Below, piece after piece: positions 44,391-55,700 of a DNA stretch of 64,000 nucleotides. Within the stretch, counting starts at the first letter, position 1; every line of letters starts with the position of its first letter. The DNA comes from Niebla homalea (taxonomy: Eukaryota; Ascomycota; Lecanoromycetes; Lecanorales; Ramalinaceae): NCBI GenBank assembly GCA_019925105.1, contig JAHGAU010000001.1, positions 62,001 through 126,000 of the forward strand, in the 5' to 3' direction. The position numbers were made by a program, and so were the translations under genes. The notes under the pieces are model-generated. The model had not been told where the DNA came from. It saw only the letters and a list, made by a program, of their open reading frames with translations, and ran no database searches.

Positions 44391-45342
44391 GTTGTCAACA
44401 CAAAGCGAGGATCGTTAGAAAGATGGCAATGGTCCAGGAGAAGGTGAAAAGGTGAAGTGAATCGCGAGATGGGGATGATCCAGCAGGTCAATAAAGGATT
44501 GATCTATTCCGGGTAGGCGAGAAAGGAATGAGGTCGCTTTTAAGTGTTGACGAAATGTTTATGAGCACGATTTCAATTCGAGTGTTGTGGTGACTGGGCA
44601 ACGCTTCGACGAAACCCGATCGCGTTGGCAGGTGGCGGAATCATGACTGCATTGTGATGACGAGGTGACTTTGAAGCCTCTCTCAGACAGTAGGCAAACA
44701 TTGTGAAGCATTTTTCTCCAGACCAACTTGTGATCTTTGAGCAGCCGGAGCGCAAATTGTCATGACCAACGTGATCCTCAAATGACGATGAAGACAACAA
44801 CTCAACCGACTCACAAACCGTACAGTAGTTTCGTCTGATGGTCGTCGCTTGACTTTCAAACGACTCAGCCATTCCTCAGCATCTTCAAGCTTTGCAACTA
44901 CATAAATCCAAGTGCTGACATCGTCAAGGTATGCAGGCGCGAATACAGCATATTTGAGTAAACATCGACTGCTTGTACGGTGAGGCTATACGGAAAGTTC
45001 CGTCGGCTTGAAATGAGTTTTGAAAGATTTAACATTGCATTGTCCATTGCATAATGAATTGAATGGAGTGACAATGATGTCTCCACTTTCCTGTTTTTCA
45101 TGGCCTGTTTAGATAATCTTTAGGAAAAGGCGCGTTCGAAAAGCGACAAGAAGAAGCGCAATACGGCCATGGCTTCGAGACATTGATGTTGCGCACAAGC
45201 GCCACTGTTTGCGAGAGATCATCTTATAACTAGGGATCATTCGGACTAGTACAGGGACACTATAAAGTTCAAGGTCAGGCCTCCTCTTCAACTTTCGAGA
45301 CGCAACAGGTTGAGAAAACAGTGGGAATATATCTGACCGAAG
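44391..45342. other. Divergent promoter region
   Basis: This lies between the nuclear protein (minus) and a secreted protein (plus). No coding pattern is seen. Confidence 0.4.
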
Positions 45343-45852
45343 ATGAAATTACTTCCTCTTGGTTTCCTGCTCCTCTCAACCTCACTCAAGGCATGCGCCA
45401 GGCCGTCACCAAACACTACGACGGCCAATGACGATTTCGATGTAACCTGCTTCCGTAGAAACCAGCAATTCCCGCCCCTCAGATACATGGAATGCCTCCC
45501 TCTCCTGCAATACCTCGACTCTTTCACCGACTTGATGACATATTGGAGCATCGACTTTCCACAAACGTACCGCGTACGTGAGGCGCCTCGATGCTTGGTC
45601 GTCATCAATGTCCTCCGACCAGGACATGATGTATTTCCCGGTAGTGAGTTTGGGACTGCAGCCCAGAGGGTGCTGATAGAATGCCATCGACGATCGCTGG
45701 TGCATGGTGATGCCTTTGGAGGTTCTGTTGCTTTTCGACCGTCGAAGAACTGGGTTGCTGAGGTGAAGGGGATGAGCCAAACTGAGCTGGAAAATGGAGT
45801 TGGGATGAATCAGACGTTGGGGATGCGTCCACCGAATGTAGCGGTGGACTAA
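45343..45852 (+). CDS. Secreted hypothetical protein
   Basis: An intron-free 169-residue protein with a clear signal peptide (MKLLPLGFLLLSTSLKACAR). The mature part has four Cys (TCFRR, MECLP, PRCLV, IECHR), spaced through an aromatic-rich region (YLDSFTDLMTYWSIDFPQTY), and two N-glycosylation sequons (NTT, NQT). I do not recognise the family. Length and secretion make it an effector-type candidate, which is inference. The antisense frame over the same DNA is a shadow. Confidence 0.65.
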   Translation: MKLLPLGFLLLSTSLKACARPSPNTTTANDDFDVTCFRRNQQFPPLRYMECLPLLQYLDSFTDLMTYWSIDFPQTYRVREAPRCLVVINVLRPGHDVFPGSEFGTAAQRVLIECHRRSLVHGDAFGGSVAFRPSKNWVAEVKGMSQTELENGVGMNQTLGMRPPNVAVD

Positions 45853-45999
45853 GTCAGCATTCCTGTCCAGATTGGCCTTCTTGAAAGGGTCGGGTTCACG
45901 CTTTTTCCAAGAGGAAAATGTCAAACGTCGGGCTCAGAGTCACCGCTCCGACCCAAAAATCAGAGTACTTGTATATACCGCATACCACCTTGATGTGGG

Positions 46000-46630
46000 G
46001 ACATATTATACATCACTGTAAAACCTCAAATTTGAACGATCTAAGTGATTTGAGATCTCTATTAAGTAAAATTAGAATTCCTGTAAAATCTCACGAGAGG
46101 TGTGGGGCTTTTTGGTGCCAAGCTCGCCAAGCATTACCCTTATATTCCAAATTGCTGGTGTTTTGGAATTTTTTGTACTATCAAAATCAATCTATCGTTA
46201 AAACTACAGAATAGCTGAGTACTCAGCAACTACGCTTCGTAAACTACGTAGAATATCTATGTATAATCTTCTTAAAATCTAGAAGCTCTTATATTTAACT
46301 ATGGGATTGCGGGGTAGTTCAAGGGTTAAAAAGATCCAAATTTGACGATGTTAATATACCCCTTATAGTACATTCAAAATGGAGGAGGAGTTTCTTAAAT
46401 TGAAGCTGTTGATCCTTTGTGGTACGAAGATAGAATTTCTTGAAGACGGAGTACACGGTTCAAACGTGATTTTGTACGACAAATTGGATTTCATGGTCCA
46501 AAAAACCCCCAAAAACACCAGCAATTTGGAATGTAGGGGTAGCAAGCCTCTCCAACACGCTAAATTCATATTGACGTCGACTTTGACAGCTTCTGACAAG
46601 TCTTTGACATTGTTCGGGCTCTTTTGAGCT
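46000..46630. repeat. Decayed inverted-repeat element (possible Tc1/pogo or MITE remnant)
   Basis: A 21-bp perfect inverted pair lies at 46144-46164 (attccaaattgctggtg...) and 46512-46532, about 350 bp apart, and the similarity continues imperfectly on both sides for about 50 bp. A second shared phrase (ctcaaatttgaacgat at 46027; tccaaatttgacgatg at 46335) is a partial direct repeat. Composition is AT-rich compared with neighbours. No transposase frame is left. Confidence 0.55.
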
Positions 46631-46634
46631 CACT

Positions 46635-47847
46635 ATGAGGCTCTTCATAGGCCCGCAGAGCCTCCATCTCGCCATTGGCTTCAAGGTCTTATCCAATCCC
46701 GCAGGTGAAAAGCCAATCACACTTTCCCCGCAACTCCTTGGTCACACAGCAGCTCCGAGGCGCCAGTATAGCCACGTAAGCTGTACTGGCTCGCTTGACC
46801 TACAGGTCGCTATTATGATCTAATTGCTGATTCGCTCTTGACTCACAGGCAGCAAACACAAAGCTATGGCAGTCTGCATGCAGCTCCATCCTACCTCACA
46901 ACTCATTCATTGCTTTGCACCGCACATCTAGAAGGCCACACCTGCCACACCATCTCGGTCCTTCCCCTCCCCGTGCGTTCAGTTTCATCAAGAGGAGGCT
47001 CGCTGGGCATCAACCCCCCAATCCTTGGGCCCATCCACCTCTCTCAGAGCCGGAACCTCCAAATTTGACATCCCCCAGAGTCGCCTCCTTCGTAACCAAA
47101 GGCCTCATTGCTTTCTGCACCGGCATCACCCTCCTTCACCTCTATGCCGACGCTGTTCTCGACCTTCATACGCCTCGCAATCCTTTTCGTGACAACGCTT
47201 CATACTCTACAGCCAAACTCTGTGCACGAATCCGCCAGATCACCCAAAAGTATTTCATTGCATCTACAGAAAATGAGCGTTCAAATCGAGCAGCACACAT
47301 ACTTGGGTCCACCTTCATGCATGCCTCCTTTCTCCATATAGCAGTGAACATGTTTGTGCTCAATTCGTTCGCGCCCACCGTCATCATGCGCTACGGCCTG
47401 TTCCGAGCCTTTGTACCCCTCTGGTGCATTGCCGGTTCCGCTGGGAGTTTAGCCTCTATCCGATGGCAAAAAGTCAGTGAATCATCTGACCGCTGGCCTT
47501 CAAATGATGCCGTAGACAGCAAGTCGGACTCATTTCTCGGAATCAAGCCAACCCCAGAAATACGAGCTGCGTATAGTGGCGCCTGCGGGGCTAGCGGCGT
47601 GCTTTCGGGAATGCTGCCCTTTCTGTGGACTGCTGGGTATCGAGGTATGAGTATTGGTATACCTTTCGTGCCCTTGGGGATACCTCTGTCAGTGGCCACC
47701 GTTTGCTTCTCAGCATTCGAGTATTGGGCCCTTTCAACTGGGAGCGTTCCGGCCATAGATCATGCAGGACACTTGGGTGGGGCGATAGCAGGGGCCGTGT
47801 TTGGAGTCATCTTTCGCATTCCTTTTATTAGAAGGCCACTGTTCTGA
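46635..47847 (+). CDS. Rhomboid intramembrane serine protease (mitochondrial Pcp1/PARL-like)
   Basis: Two exons (46635-46775 and 46849-47847; intron 46776-46848) give 379 residues. The N-terminus is basic and Ser/Ala-rich with few acids (RRQYSHAANTKLW...), like a mitochondrial presequence. The rhomboid core has HASFLHIAVNMFVLNSF (the conserved His and Asn of TM2, ~205-214), GACGASGVLSGM with the nucleophile Ser near residue 296, and DHAGHLGGAIAGAVFGV with the catalytic His near 354. Hydrophobic spans fit six to seven TMs. By family role it would cleave inner-membrane substrates such as cytochrome c peroxidase or Mgm1/OPA1; mitochondrial placement is inferred from the presequence only. Confidence 0.87.
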
Positions 47848-48122
47848 GAGTATATCTGAATAGGAGTCGAGGTGCCCCATTTGGCAATGCCGCTTGCTTA
47901 AGACGGTAGGACTCTGTCTTCAGCAGGACAGAAATGGAGTTCAGCGGTACAACCCCTCAGACACCCTTGGCCTCCAGGATCCTCCGGCTTGGAGAATCTG
48001 TAAACCGTATACCTCATGCTTCCCCGACACTTGGACGATCAGAGACAAGACAGTGACTGCGACGACCAATGTTCTCCGAGGCTTTGACTCCTTCGGCCTG
48101 AGCCTCCCAGCTCAGCCGACGC

Positions 48123-49166
48123 TCACCTCCGAAAAGCACACAGGTCCCTTATGATCTCGCCCCGTCTCCTATCACGTCTCAGCAGTCCATCCCCTTCTCC
48201 AAACCCACCCGTCTCAACCTCTCCAACGACCCTCAGCTCGCCACTCTCGATACCACGCCGCCGCCTCCGCCTTTGTAGCCTCGCCATCGATCCACCAGTT
48301 TTCTCAAGCGCCACCTCCAAAAACGCATCCACGACCTCCAAATCCACCTCTCTGTGCCCTCCAACCAGCGCCGGCATCTGCGTCGGGAACCCTTTGCTTC
48401 CGAACACGACAGCCATCCTCGCCCATCTAGCGCACAACTCTGGATCCTCGCGTGCCAGGGACGTGAAGACGGTAGCCGTCTCGAACTCGACAATCAACCC
48501 CACCGCTGATCGATGAACATCATCATCCTCAGCCTGACGAGGGCCTGCAAGCTCAGGCAACGGTCTCTGGTGCCGATCCGCGGACTGCAGAGGAGGCCGT
48601 GGGGTGCGATTGGGTTGGGGCAGGACCGACCAATCTTGATACCTCACCGCTCCGCTCCTCCTATCCTCTGCATAAGCGCGATCGGCTACCGACGGAGGTG
48701 TTGATGGGCGGAGCGGTGAAAATGGCGACGAGTCAATCGAGGATTGGTTGACGGTGAAAGGCGTTGATATTGCGTACCAGCCTGCTGTCGAACTTGATGG
48801 GTGGTCTGGCAAGGGATGCGGTGATGCTGTAGAAGGGAGGGGTTGGGAGATTGTGGGACGGCGCTGCGACTGCTGCTGCTGCTGCTGCTGCTGCTTCTTC
48901 TTGCGCGTGAGATGAGGAAGCGTAAGAGGCATCGTGAATGTCAAGGGGAGCGGGTGAAAAGGCTGGCGAAGAAGTCCGCTCTGAATTTGATTACAGGAGC
49001 CAGCACTGGTGTGGGCGGGAGCAGGAGTAGGCAAGGGGGAAAAAGCAGTCAAAGCAATGCAGAGCAATTCAGTGAGATTCTCGGCGCACGAAACAAAAGA
49101 GTCCTTGTATGAAAGGGTCATTGTTCTTGGGAGGGGTAGGGCGGAGGGTGTCAATGCCATTGTCAT
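48123..49166 (-). CDS. Hypothetical protein with an eight-Gln tract
   Basis: An open frame of about 347 residues from ATG 49166 (a later Met, MPLTLPHLTRKKK at 48933, is as likely). A run of eight CAG codons (48893-48870) follows TRKKK. The N-terminal half is Ser/Pro-rich. The C-terminal half (VGLIVEFETATVFTSLARED, LCARWARMAVVFGSKGFPTQ, DAFLEVALEKTGG) has predicted strand/helix alternation like a folded domain. The tail is basic. I recognise no family. It has no signal or TM. The coding call rests on length and composition. Confidence 0.55.
   Translation of the reverse strand: MTMALTPSALPLPRTMTLSYKDSFVSCAENLTELLCIALTAFSPLPTPAPAHTSAGSCNQIQSGLLRQPFHPLPLTFTMPLTLPHLTRKKKQQQQQQQQSQRRPTISQPLPSTASPHPLPDHPSSSTAGWYAISTPFTVNQSSIDSSPFSPLRPSTPPSVADRAYAEDRRSGAVRYQDWSVLPQPNRTPRPPLQSADRHQRPLPELAGPRQAEDDDVHRSAVGLIVEFETATVFTSLAREDPELCARWARMAVVFGSKGFPTQMPALVGGHREVDLEVVDAFLEVALEKTGGSMARLQRRRRRRGIESGELRVVGEVETGGFGEGDGLLRRDRRRGEIIRDLCAFRR
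48870..48893 (+). repeat. (CTG)8 microsatellite
   Basis: Eight CTG units on the plus strand encode eight Gln in the minus-strand gene. A second (CTG)8 lies in the gene at 61.2-63.9 kb. Confidence 0.9.
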
Positions 49167-49775
49167 CCGTAGTGATATAGGGAACAATGGCTTTGTAGGA
49201 ATCACATAAAAATACTATCCCCATTTCTATCTATCCTGAACATCGATCGCTCCACAACTCATACACCCACCTACCCACCCATCATCCACATCCTCCCAAA
49301 AACAAATTTAAAAAATGACTCGCAGCATCAAAAGCAGATCCATCAACAGCATCTGGCGCGGCGTATGGAGGATCAGGTCGTGGTTGGGCAAGAAGGATAG
49401 ATGATCAGGTCCATCGCGAGAGGTACATATATATATTTACCCGAACTCCAGGCTCAGCACTTTAAGTCCCCCATTCGACTGCTGAGGGAGGGGTTGAAAA
49501 GGAGCAAGGTCTCGTGATGGTGGGACGTCGGATATGCGATTTCGACATGCTGGACGGAGAGTCTCACGGGTCGAGTCCATATCTCGCGCTATTCTTTTGA
49601 AAGCGGTCGTGCTTGAAAAGCGGGGATGCTGTTCCGAAATTCGATGAGTCCCTTTTGAAGTGGCCATGCTCGCAGGCGGGATGGTATTCCGAGTCCTACG
49701 GGTTGATATCAAAAGTACATGAAGGCCTTAGTGCAACCGAGCCTCATTGCAAGCCGAGCGAAAAACAATCGAGAG
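49167..49775. other. Between hypothetical protein and NLR-like gene
   Basis: A minus-strand open frame at 49712-49437 might be a last exon of the NLR-like gene, since a donor-like GTTAGC sits at its stop and a CCGTAG acceptor lies at ~49692, but I could not join it in a convincing frame. No other gene is seen. Confidence 0.3.
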
Positions 49776-52700
49776 CTAACCTGCCACCACCATCACCCTT
49801 TGGGCTCGAGCATTCTTCCACTGCTTCTCTCGTAGGTGCTCTTTTAATCTCGCAAGTACAGTGCCTGGGATTATACTCCGTGAGATGTGGAGATGAGGTG
49901 GGTTGAGCATCGTTTTCGGTGACCTTGAAATTGATATCTTCCCGACAAGAGATTTACCCGGCTGGCCAATAAAATATGTTTGTTCGTGGCTCAATCTCCA
50001 CGATTCGTCCATGACCATTCCAGATTTGTGGCGTGAGAAAGCAGTATCCAGGATCATGATTCTGTTATGCCAGAATGCTTTCTGCAACTTTTGGCACTTA
50101 CATTTGTCGGTTTCCAAACACAAGGGCGTGACATACGCGAAGGTCGCACAATCCGAAGAGTCTTGCAGCATACGTGCCCAGTAGGTAGCATCAATGCAAG
50201 GTATTCTGAAGCATGCTAATGGGTGCTCTTTCTGAGGCCAGCTTACAACCAGGTTATGTCCAGACTCATCGATCCCAGTATCTTGGAGGTCTAGGAGAAC
50301 GTTTCGCAGGATACTCGAGGCTTGCTCTTGCAAGTCCAGGGCGAGGCCATCATACCAGGCTTTGAAATCCGAGCCCTTGAGTGCGTCAACAAAGTTGTGC
50401 TTCACCCGTAACTCGTTCCATCCCAAGGGTTGCCGAAGACCTTTTTCAATCAGTATAGGAGTCATATCAGCCAACAAGTCAAAAAGCGAGACCCTCCGTG
50501 CGACGCCAGTGCAATAGCTGATCTGAAGTCCCCAATCAGACTGAAGGAAAGAGAGATTGATATCACGCCTTAGGTGTATGTGCTTGAGGGTGTTGCCTGG
50601 TCGTTTTACCCAATTCACATTTAATTGGGCAACGCCGTACTGTCCAAGTTGAAAACCTGCCTCTGCCTCGCTGGGTTCCCAGTAGGATTCCTTCGTGCCT
50701 AGAGGCACCATTGCACGTGACGCAATCTCCCAACTTTCTTGCTCATTGACTGGACACGAAGTATTGATTATGGTCGTGCCAATCAGTGCTTTGGTATGCA
50801 GGCTGAATGTCGCTGGGAAGTCTGTAGATAGGCTTCCCCTGCTCCAGTGAAGTCTAGGGATTGCGTTCAGGAGGTCTCTGCTCTCGTTAGATTCTCCAGC
50901 AGCGTTGATGAAACCTTCACCGACTTCAATCGCATATATACCCTGCTCAGACGGCATCCTGGCATCCATGATCAGTCGCCGGACATCCCAAGTCTCTGCG
51001 ACGCTGGCAGGAGAAGCTAAAAGGTCATGAGCCTGCTCAGAGACTGAGTCTTCTGTAGATTCGGATCCAAAAACGTTAACAACGTCGCCCGCGACTCCCG
51101 CCATACACGTAAGCCGTGATGGCGTTACTCGAACGTTTGCTTTACGATGCGGAGATTGAATGCCTAGAAGATGGATACGTGAAAGAGGATGCGTGAGAAC
51201 GAATGGATGTACAACACCAGTATGAGCCTGGCTATACAGATAGATCCCCAATGTCAAAATCTGGACTGCCAATGATACTCGCTCGAGACAGCTCTGGAAC
51301 TCTGTATCATCCTCAGTACCAGGAAAGCCGCCGTCGCGAATTGTAGTGATGATTTCTTCGGCGATTTTGCTGAGTCTGGGTAAGCATCTCGAAATCAGAC
51401 CTGGGATCTCCCAATTCTTGTCAAGTAATCGGAGTACCACATAGAGATTCGAGGCGAGTCCGAAGCCAATAGTGCACAATTCAATTACAGTAGAGCCCCC
51501 TAAAGAGGTAAAACGCAACACTGTGAAAGAGTTGCAGCAGAGACCCTTTCGCTGGAGATAGGTTGCAATCCCACAGAATCGTTGAAGCGCCTCGCACACG
51601 CGTGATACTAATTCGTGATGGGTATCGCCCATGTCATAGGTGATCGAGGCGGTAGACCGTTCCGTACCCAAGAAAGTGACCGCCCCAGTCCAAGCTTTGG
51701 GATCGCGAGATTTTGGGACCACCCCGGCAAGACCGCAATGTTCAGCAATGGTCTTTCTCAAATCCTCGGTGCTCTCTAAGTCAGTAGTGACCAGCCTAGG
51801 CATCAGAGTAGTTTTTCTTCCACCTTGGTGGACGCAATTTGATGTGTGAAAACTCGGGTCAACAGATGTTCGTTGTGGCCCTGGTTGGTTAAGGTAAATC
51901 CACGGTGACTTGCTCATGTCATCCAGTAAAAGCTCCGCCATGTCATAAAATCCATATCCTAGACTTCTCAATTCCTGAAGCCACTCGAACTCCTTTGCGG
52001 CCACAGCTTGGAAGTGCCTTTCAAGAATTCCGCGCACAGCATCAACCATGCCGAGCTTCATCGCAGAACTAAGTGCCTTTGGAGAGCATCGACCATCTGC
52101 AAGCGTCTGAAGACTTTTCTTGTATTGTGTATACGCCCCGGCATCCGTGAGCCAATCCATAGAGTCCTCCCGTACCGACGATCCGACTTCATGAGCCTCT
52201 GTGGCCGAAGCATCGTCGCTATCTTCGTTTTTGTCGCTATACCGATCCTGTTCAGAAGATTTGGAGCTGTTGATCTCTTCGGCTGGTGGATACATGCTTC
52301 CATCACCTAAGTTGAAAGGCAACTCAAGGCGCTCGAACCTTGAAAGACCGTTCTGCGCCTCTTCTGGCACCCGCAAATCCTCTTTATTGAGCCAGGCGCT
52401 GCTACATATTGAATCTGCTATGAGACTCCGTCGTGGTTTTCTGTTGAGGAAGCTGACGGCTTGGCTCTGTTCCACAGTCGTGGGAGACAGATCTCTGAAA
52501 TAGCTCTCCAGCAGACGCATGTGCTCTTGAATGAAATCCTGTCTGCTCATCGTCAATGCCAAGTCTTCGTAAGCAAAGACGAGCTCAATGTCACTCTCAA
52601 AGACGGCGGTAACATTTTCAACAAGGGTGGCTCGCGATATACCAAAAGACGTCATAGAGGAGCCTGGGGCTTCTTGCGAGAACAAAGTTTCCTCAGAGCA

Positions 52701-55700
52701 AGTCGAATCACTGTCAGAGGAGGACCTTTGTACGTTAGCTCCTGCAGACAAATTGAGTGATTTGAGCAGTGTGGGGCCCAAATGTTTTGCTTGCGGATAT
52801 CCTCTTTCACTGGCTTGCTCCAACGATTCTCCCAGCTCCCCAGCTTTTAGAGGCTGACCTGTGTTCTGGTACAAACTTGCGAGATCAGATCTTGCCTTTA
52901 ATGCAGTCGGATGGCTACGGCCAAATTGTACTTCAGCTATTTGTAACAACATCTCCATCAATTTTGACGCTGCTTGATATTGTCCTGTAAGTTTTCTCAA
53001 GTTAGCCAGGTCAGCTATTACTGTCAAGGTAGCAAGATGTTCGTGACCACATAAAATTCCAGTCTTTTGCAGCAGATCCAGCCTCAAGTCTAGACTCTCT
53101 TGATACTGGCTGGCAGCTTCGTATGCAGTAGCAAGACTGGCCATAGCCTGCAGTGTCAATGGATGTTCTATCCCAAGCTGTCTTCTTCTTAACTCGAGGA
53201 CCTGCCTTATCATATTGGCGGCTTCCATGTGTTTTCCAAGTTTATGATAGCTAGCAGCTAGATTGTGCATTGCTGTTACAGAGGTAATGTGTAGGTCTCC
53301 CAGGATATTCCTACTCACTGAGACGACTTCCGCGAAGAGCTCTGTGGCTTCTTCCAGCCGATCAATCTCTCCGTATGTAACCGCGAGGTTATTCATCGAA
53401 ATGGGGGTGTCTGGATGTGACTGTCCTAAATAACGTCTTCTCGTGTACAGAACTGCTTCTTCAAGCTTGAGTGCTTCCAAGTGGCGACCAGAGCGACGAT
53501 AGTAAGCAGCTAGATGGCTCATATCGGTGAGGACCCCATCATGAGTTTCGCCAAGAAGTCTTCTCCTCATAGCTAGTGCTCTTTCCATCAGTTTTATCGC
53601 CTCTTGAAGTTGACCAAGCATGCTATGGCTGCTTGCAAGGCGTTCTATTGAGTCTAGAGTCTCACGATGCTCATCTCCTAGAATTTGCTGTCGCACTTGG
53701 AGTACCCTTTTGTCCAGTGTCGCTGCTTCGTGTGCGCGTCCAAGATCACGTAAATAGCGACTCACCAGATTCATGGATACCAGGGTATGCGGGTCCCGGT
53801 CTCCTAAGCGTTTTTCTCTTAAATGCATCGCCCTAGTCTCCAGTTCCAAAGCCCTCTCATACTGCCCACCGTCTCTAAATGCAGTAGAGAATGAGCTCAG
53901 TGACTCAGCCCAGTCCTCGACATTTATCTCGCTGGTAGAGTAGTCGTCGTGAAGGCCCAAGAATACATCTAAATGAGACAACAACGCTTCGCGGAAGTTG
54001 AACTCTTCCGCTTCGAAGTTCATGCCTGCCGCAGCGATTAAGGTCAAAATAGTCACCTTCGAGTATCTCCATAATTCCTGTTTGCTCAAACGCCAACGCC
54101 CTTCTGCCTTGATCAATTGATGGATCGTAATGGCTTTGCCCCCCTTCTCTGAAAGTATCCAGCTGTGTGATTCTAGCAGCTCCAGAGCTTTCCGCAGCCG
54201 CAATGGATCCCACTTCTCCATTCCTGGATTACCAAGTACCCGTAATCGATAGAGCCTCGGAATGCGAGATTGTGGGTGCTTCTTCTCGTTGACCCAAGCC
54301 TTCTCGAGTAGCTCCTCAGCGTTGGTGTTACCAGAGACAAAGGCAAGGAAGTATAGGACGTCAAGGGCATCAAGCGATGTTTCTGTGCCCAAGCCTTCTA
54401 GGTGTTGAAACCTTAGGTCGAACAACTGATAAATGGTTTCCTTGTAATGAACAAGGCTATAATGAGGTCCTATCCGCGCGAAGAGCCGAAGATATGCTTC
54501 GATGGAGCAGTTTTCCTCCCTGATATAGGCACCGGCTTGCACCAGAGCGAGAGGCAGATGGCCAAGAGCTTCTACAACCAACCTTGAGCTTCGCTTAGTA
54601 GCGACATCAGAGCTAACAACCTTTCCAGACGTCCTGAGCAAAAGATCGATGGCTTCTTCCACGGTCAGGGTCCCGATATCGGTACAGCCGTTTGTGGCAT
54701 ATACTATCAACACTGGAATCCGGCTATTGATGAGTATTGATCCCGATCTGTTGGCAGGAAAGTACTTCGACAAGGCTACATAAGGATCATTGGCATTGTC
54801 AAAGATTAGCAGCCAAATTTTGCAACGTTAGACAAGTACCTCGTGACTACGGAAACCTCTTCTTCGAGACCCAGCCTTCGTGCAATCTCCACTGACGACT
54901 GTATGATACTCGCTTCAGTGGAAGCATTTAACCAGAATACACCCCAAAATCTGCTTGAATCAGTACCTGATCACTGTTGGCTCGCAACACCTTTATATCA
55001 ATGACTGACTTACGCCTCTCGGTGATCTTGAGCAAATTTGATGCAGGCCTGAGTTTTACCTGAGCCTCCAATGCCAATAAGGACGTGGCATCTCTTTGAC
55101 CTGACTGCGCTCGTTGATGGGAGACATGATTTCCCCAGCCTCTTCTCGACATCTTGTCTACCAGTATAAAGCGGGGTTGGAGGGTACGGGACCATCCAAT
55201 GATGATTTCCACCTAGCGCTGGGTCTAATTCACAGTGTAAATACGTAGAGATGGGCCAAGGTAGCATTACTTACGGGCTTTCTGCTCCAAGTCGTGGCGA
55301 CCTTTAAGTGCCTTCTCGATCATTTCTAAGCAGCTTTGGTATGTATTATCTACCCCGGAGGAGATCTTGCACATGTTTAGATGATCTGCGTCCACGGCTA
55401 CTTGAGTCTCCCAGGAGGTACTCAGGACTGCGGAATGTCTGTCGACAATCTGTTTTATGTCAGAATAGGACTCGTACTCGTTCTGACGGTGCAGTTTACC
55501 AAGGACGAAAGTGGCCCTTTGGCAGTCTCCAGCGTTTCATAAAAGCTGACCACTTTATACCTTGACATTTGATGTCTCATTTCTGGGGTTAGCCTCGCAA
55601 GAATTGCACTGTCTCTCTGTAGCTTCTTCATAACGGAAGCGTCACTTTCTGCTGTTACTTTTGCCAAGTTTTGGAGGACAGCTTGATACTTTATATGATC

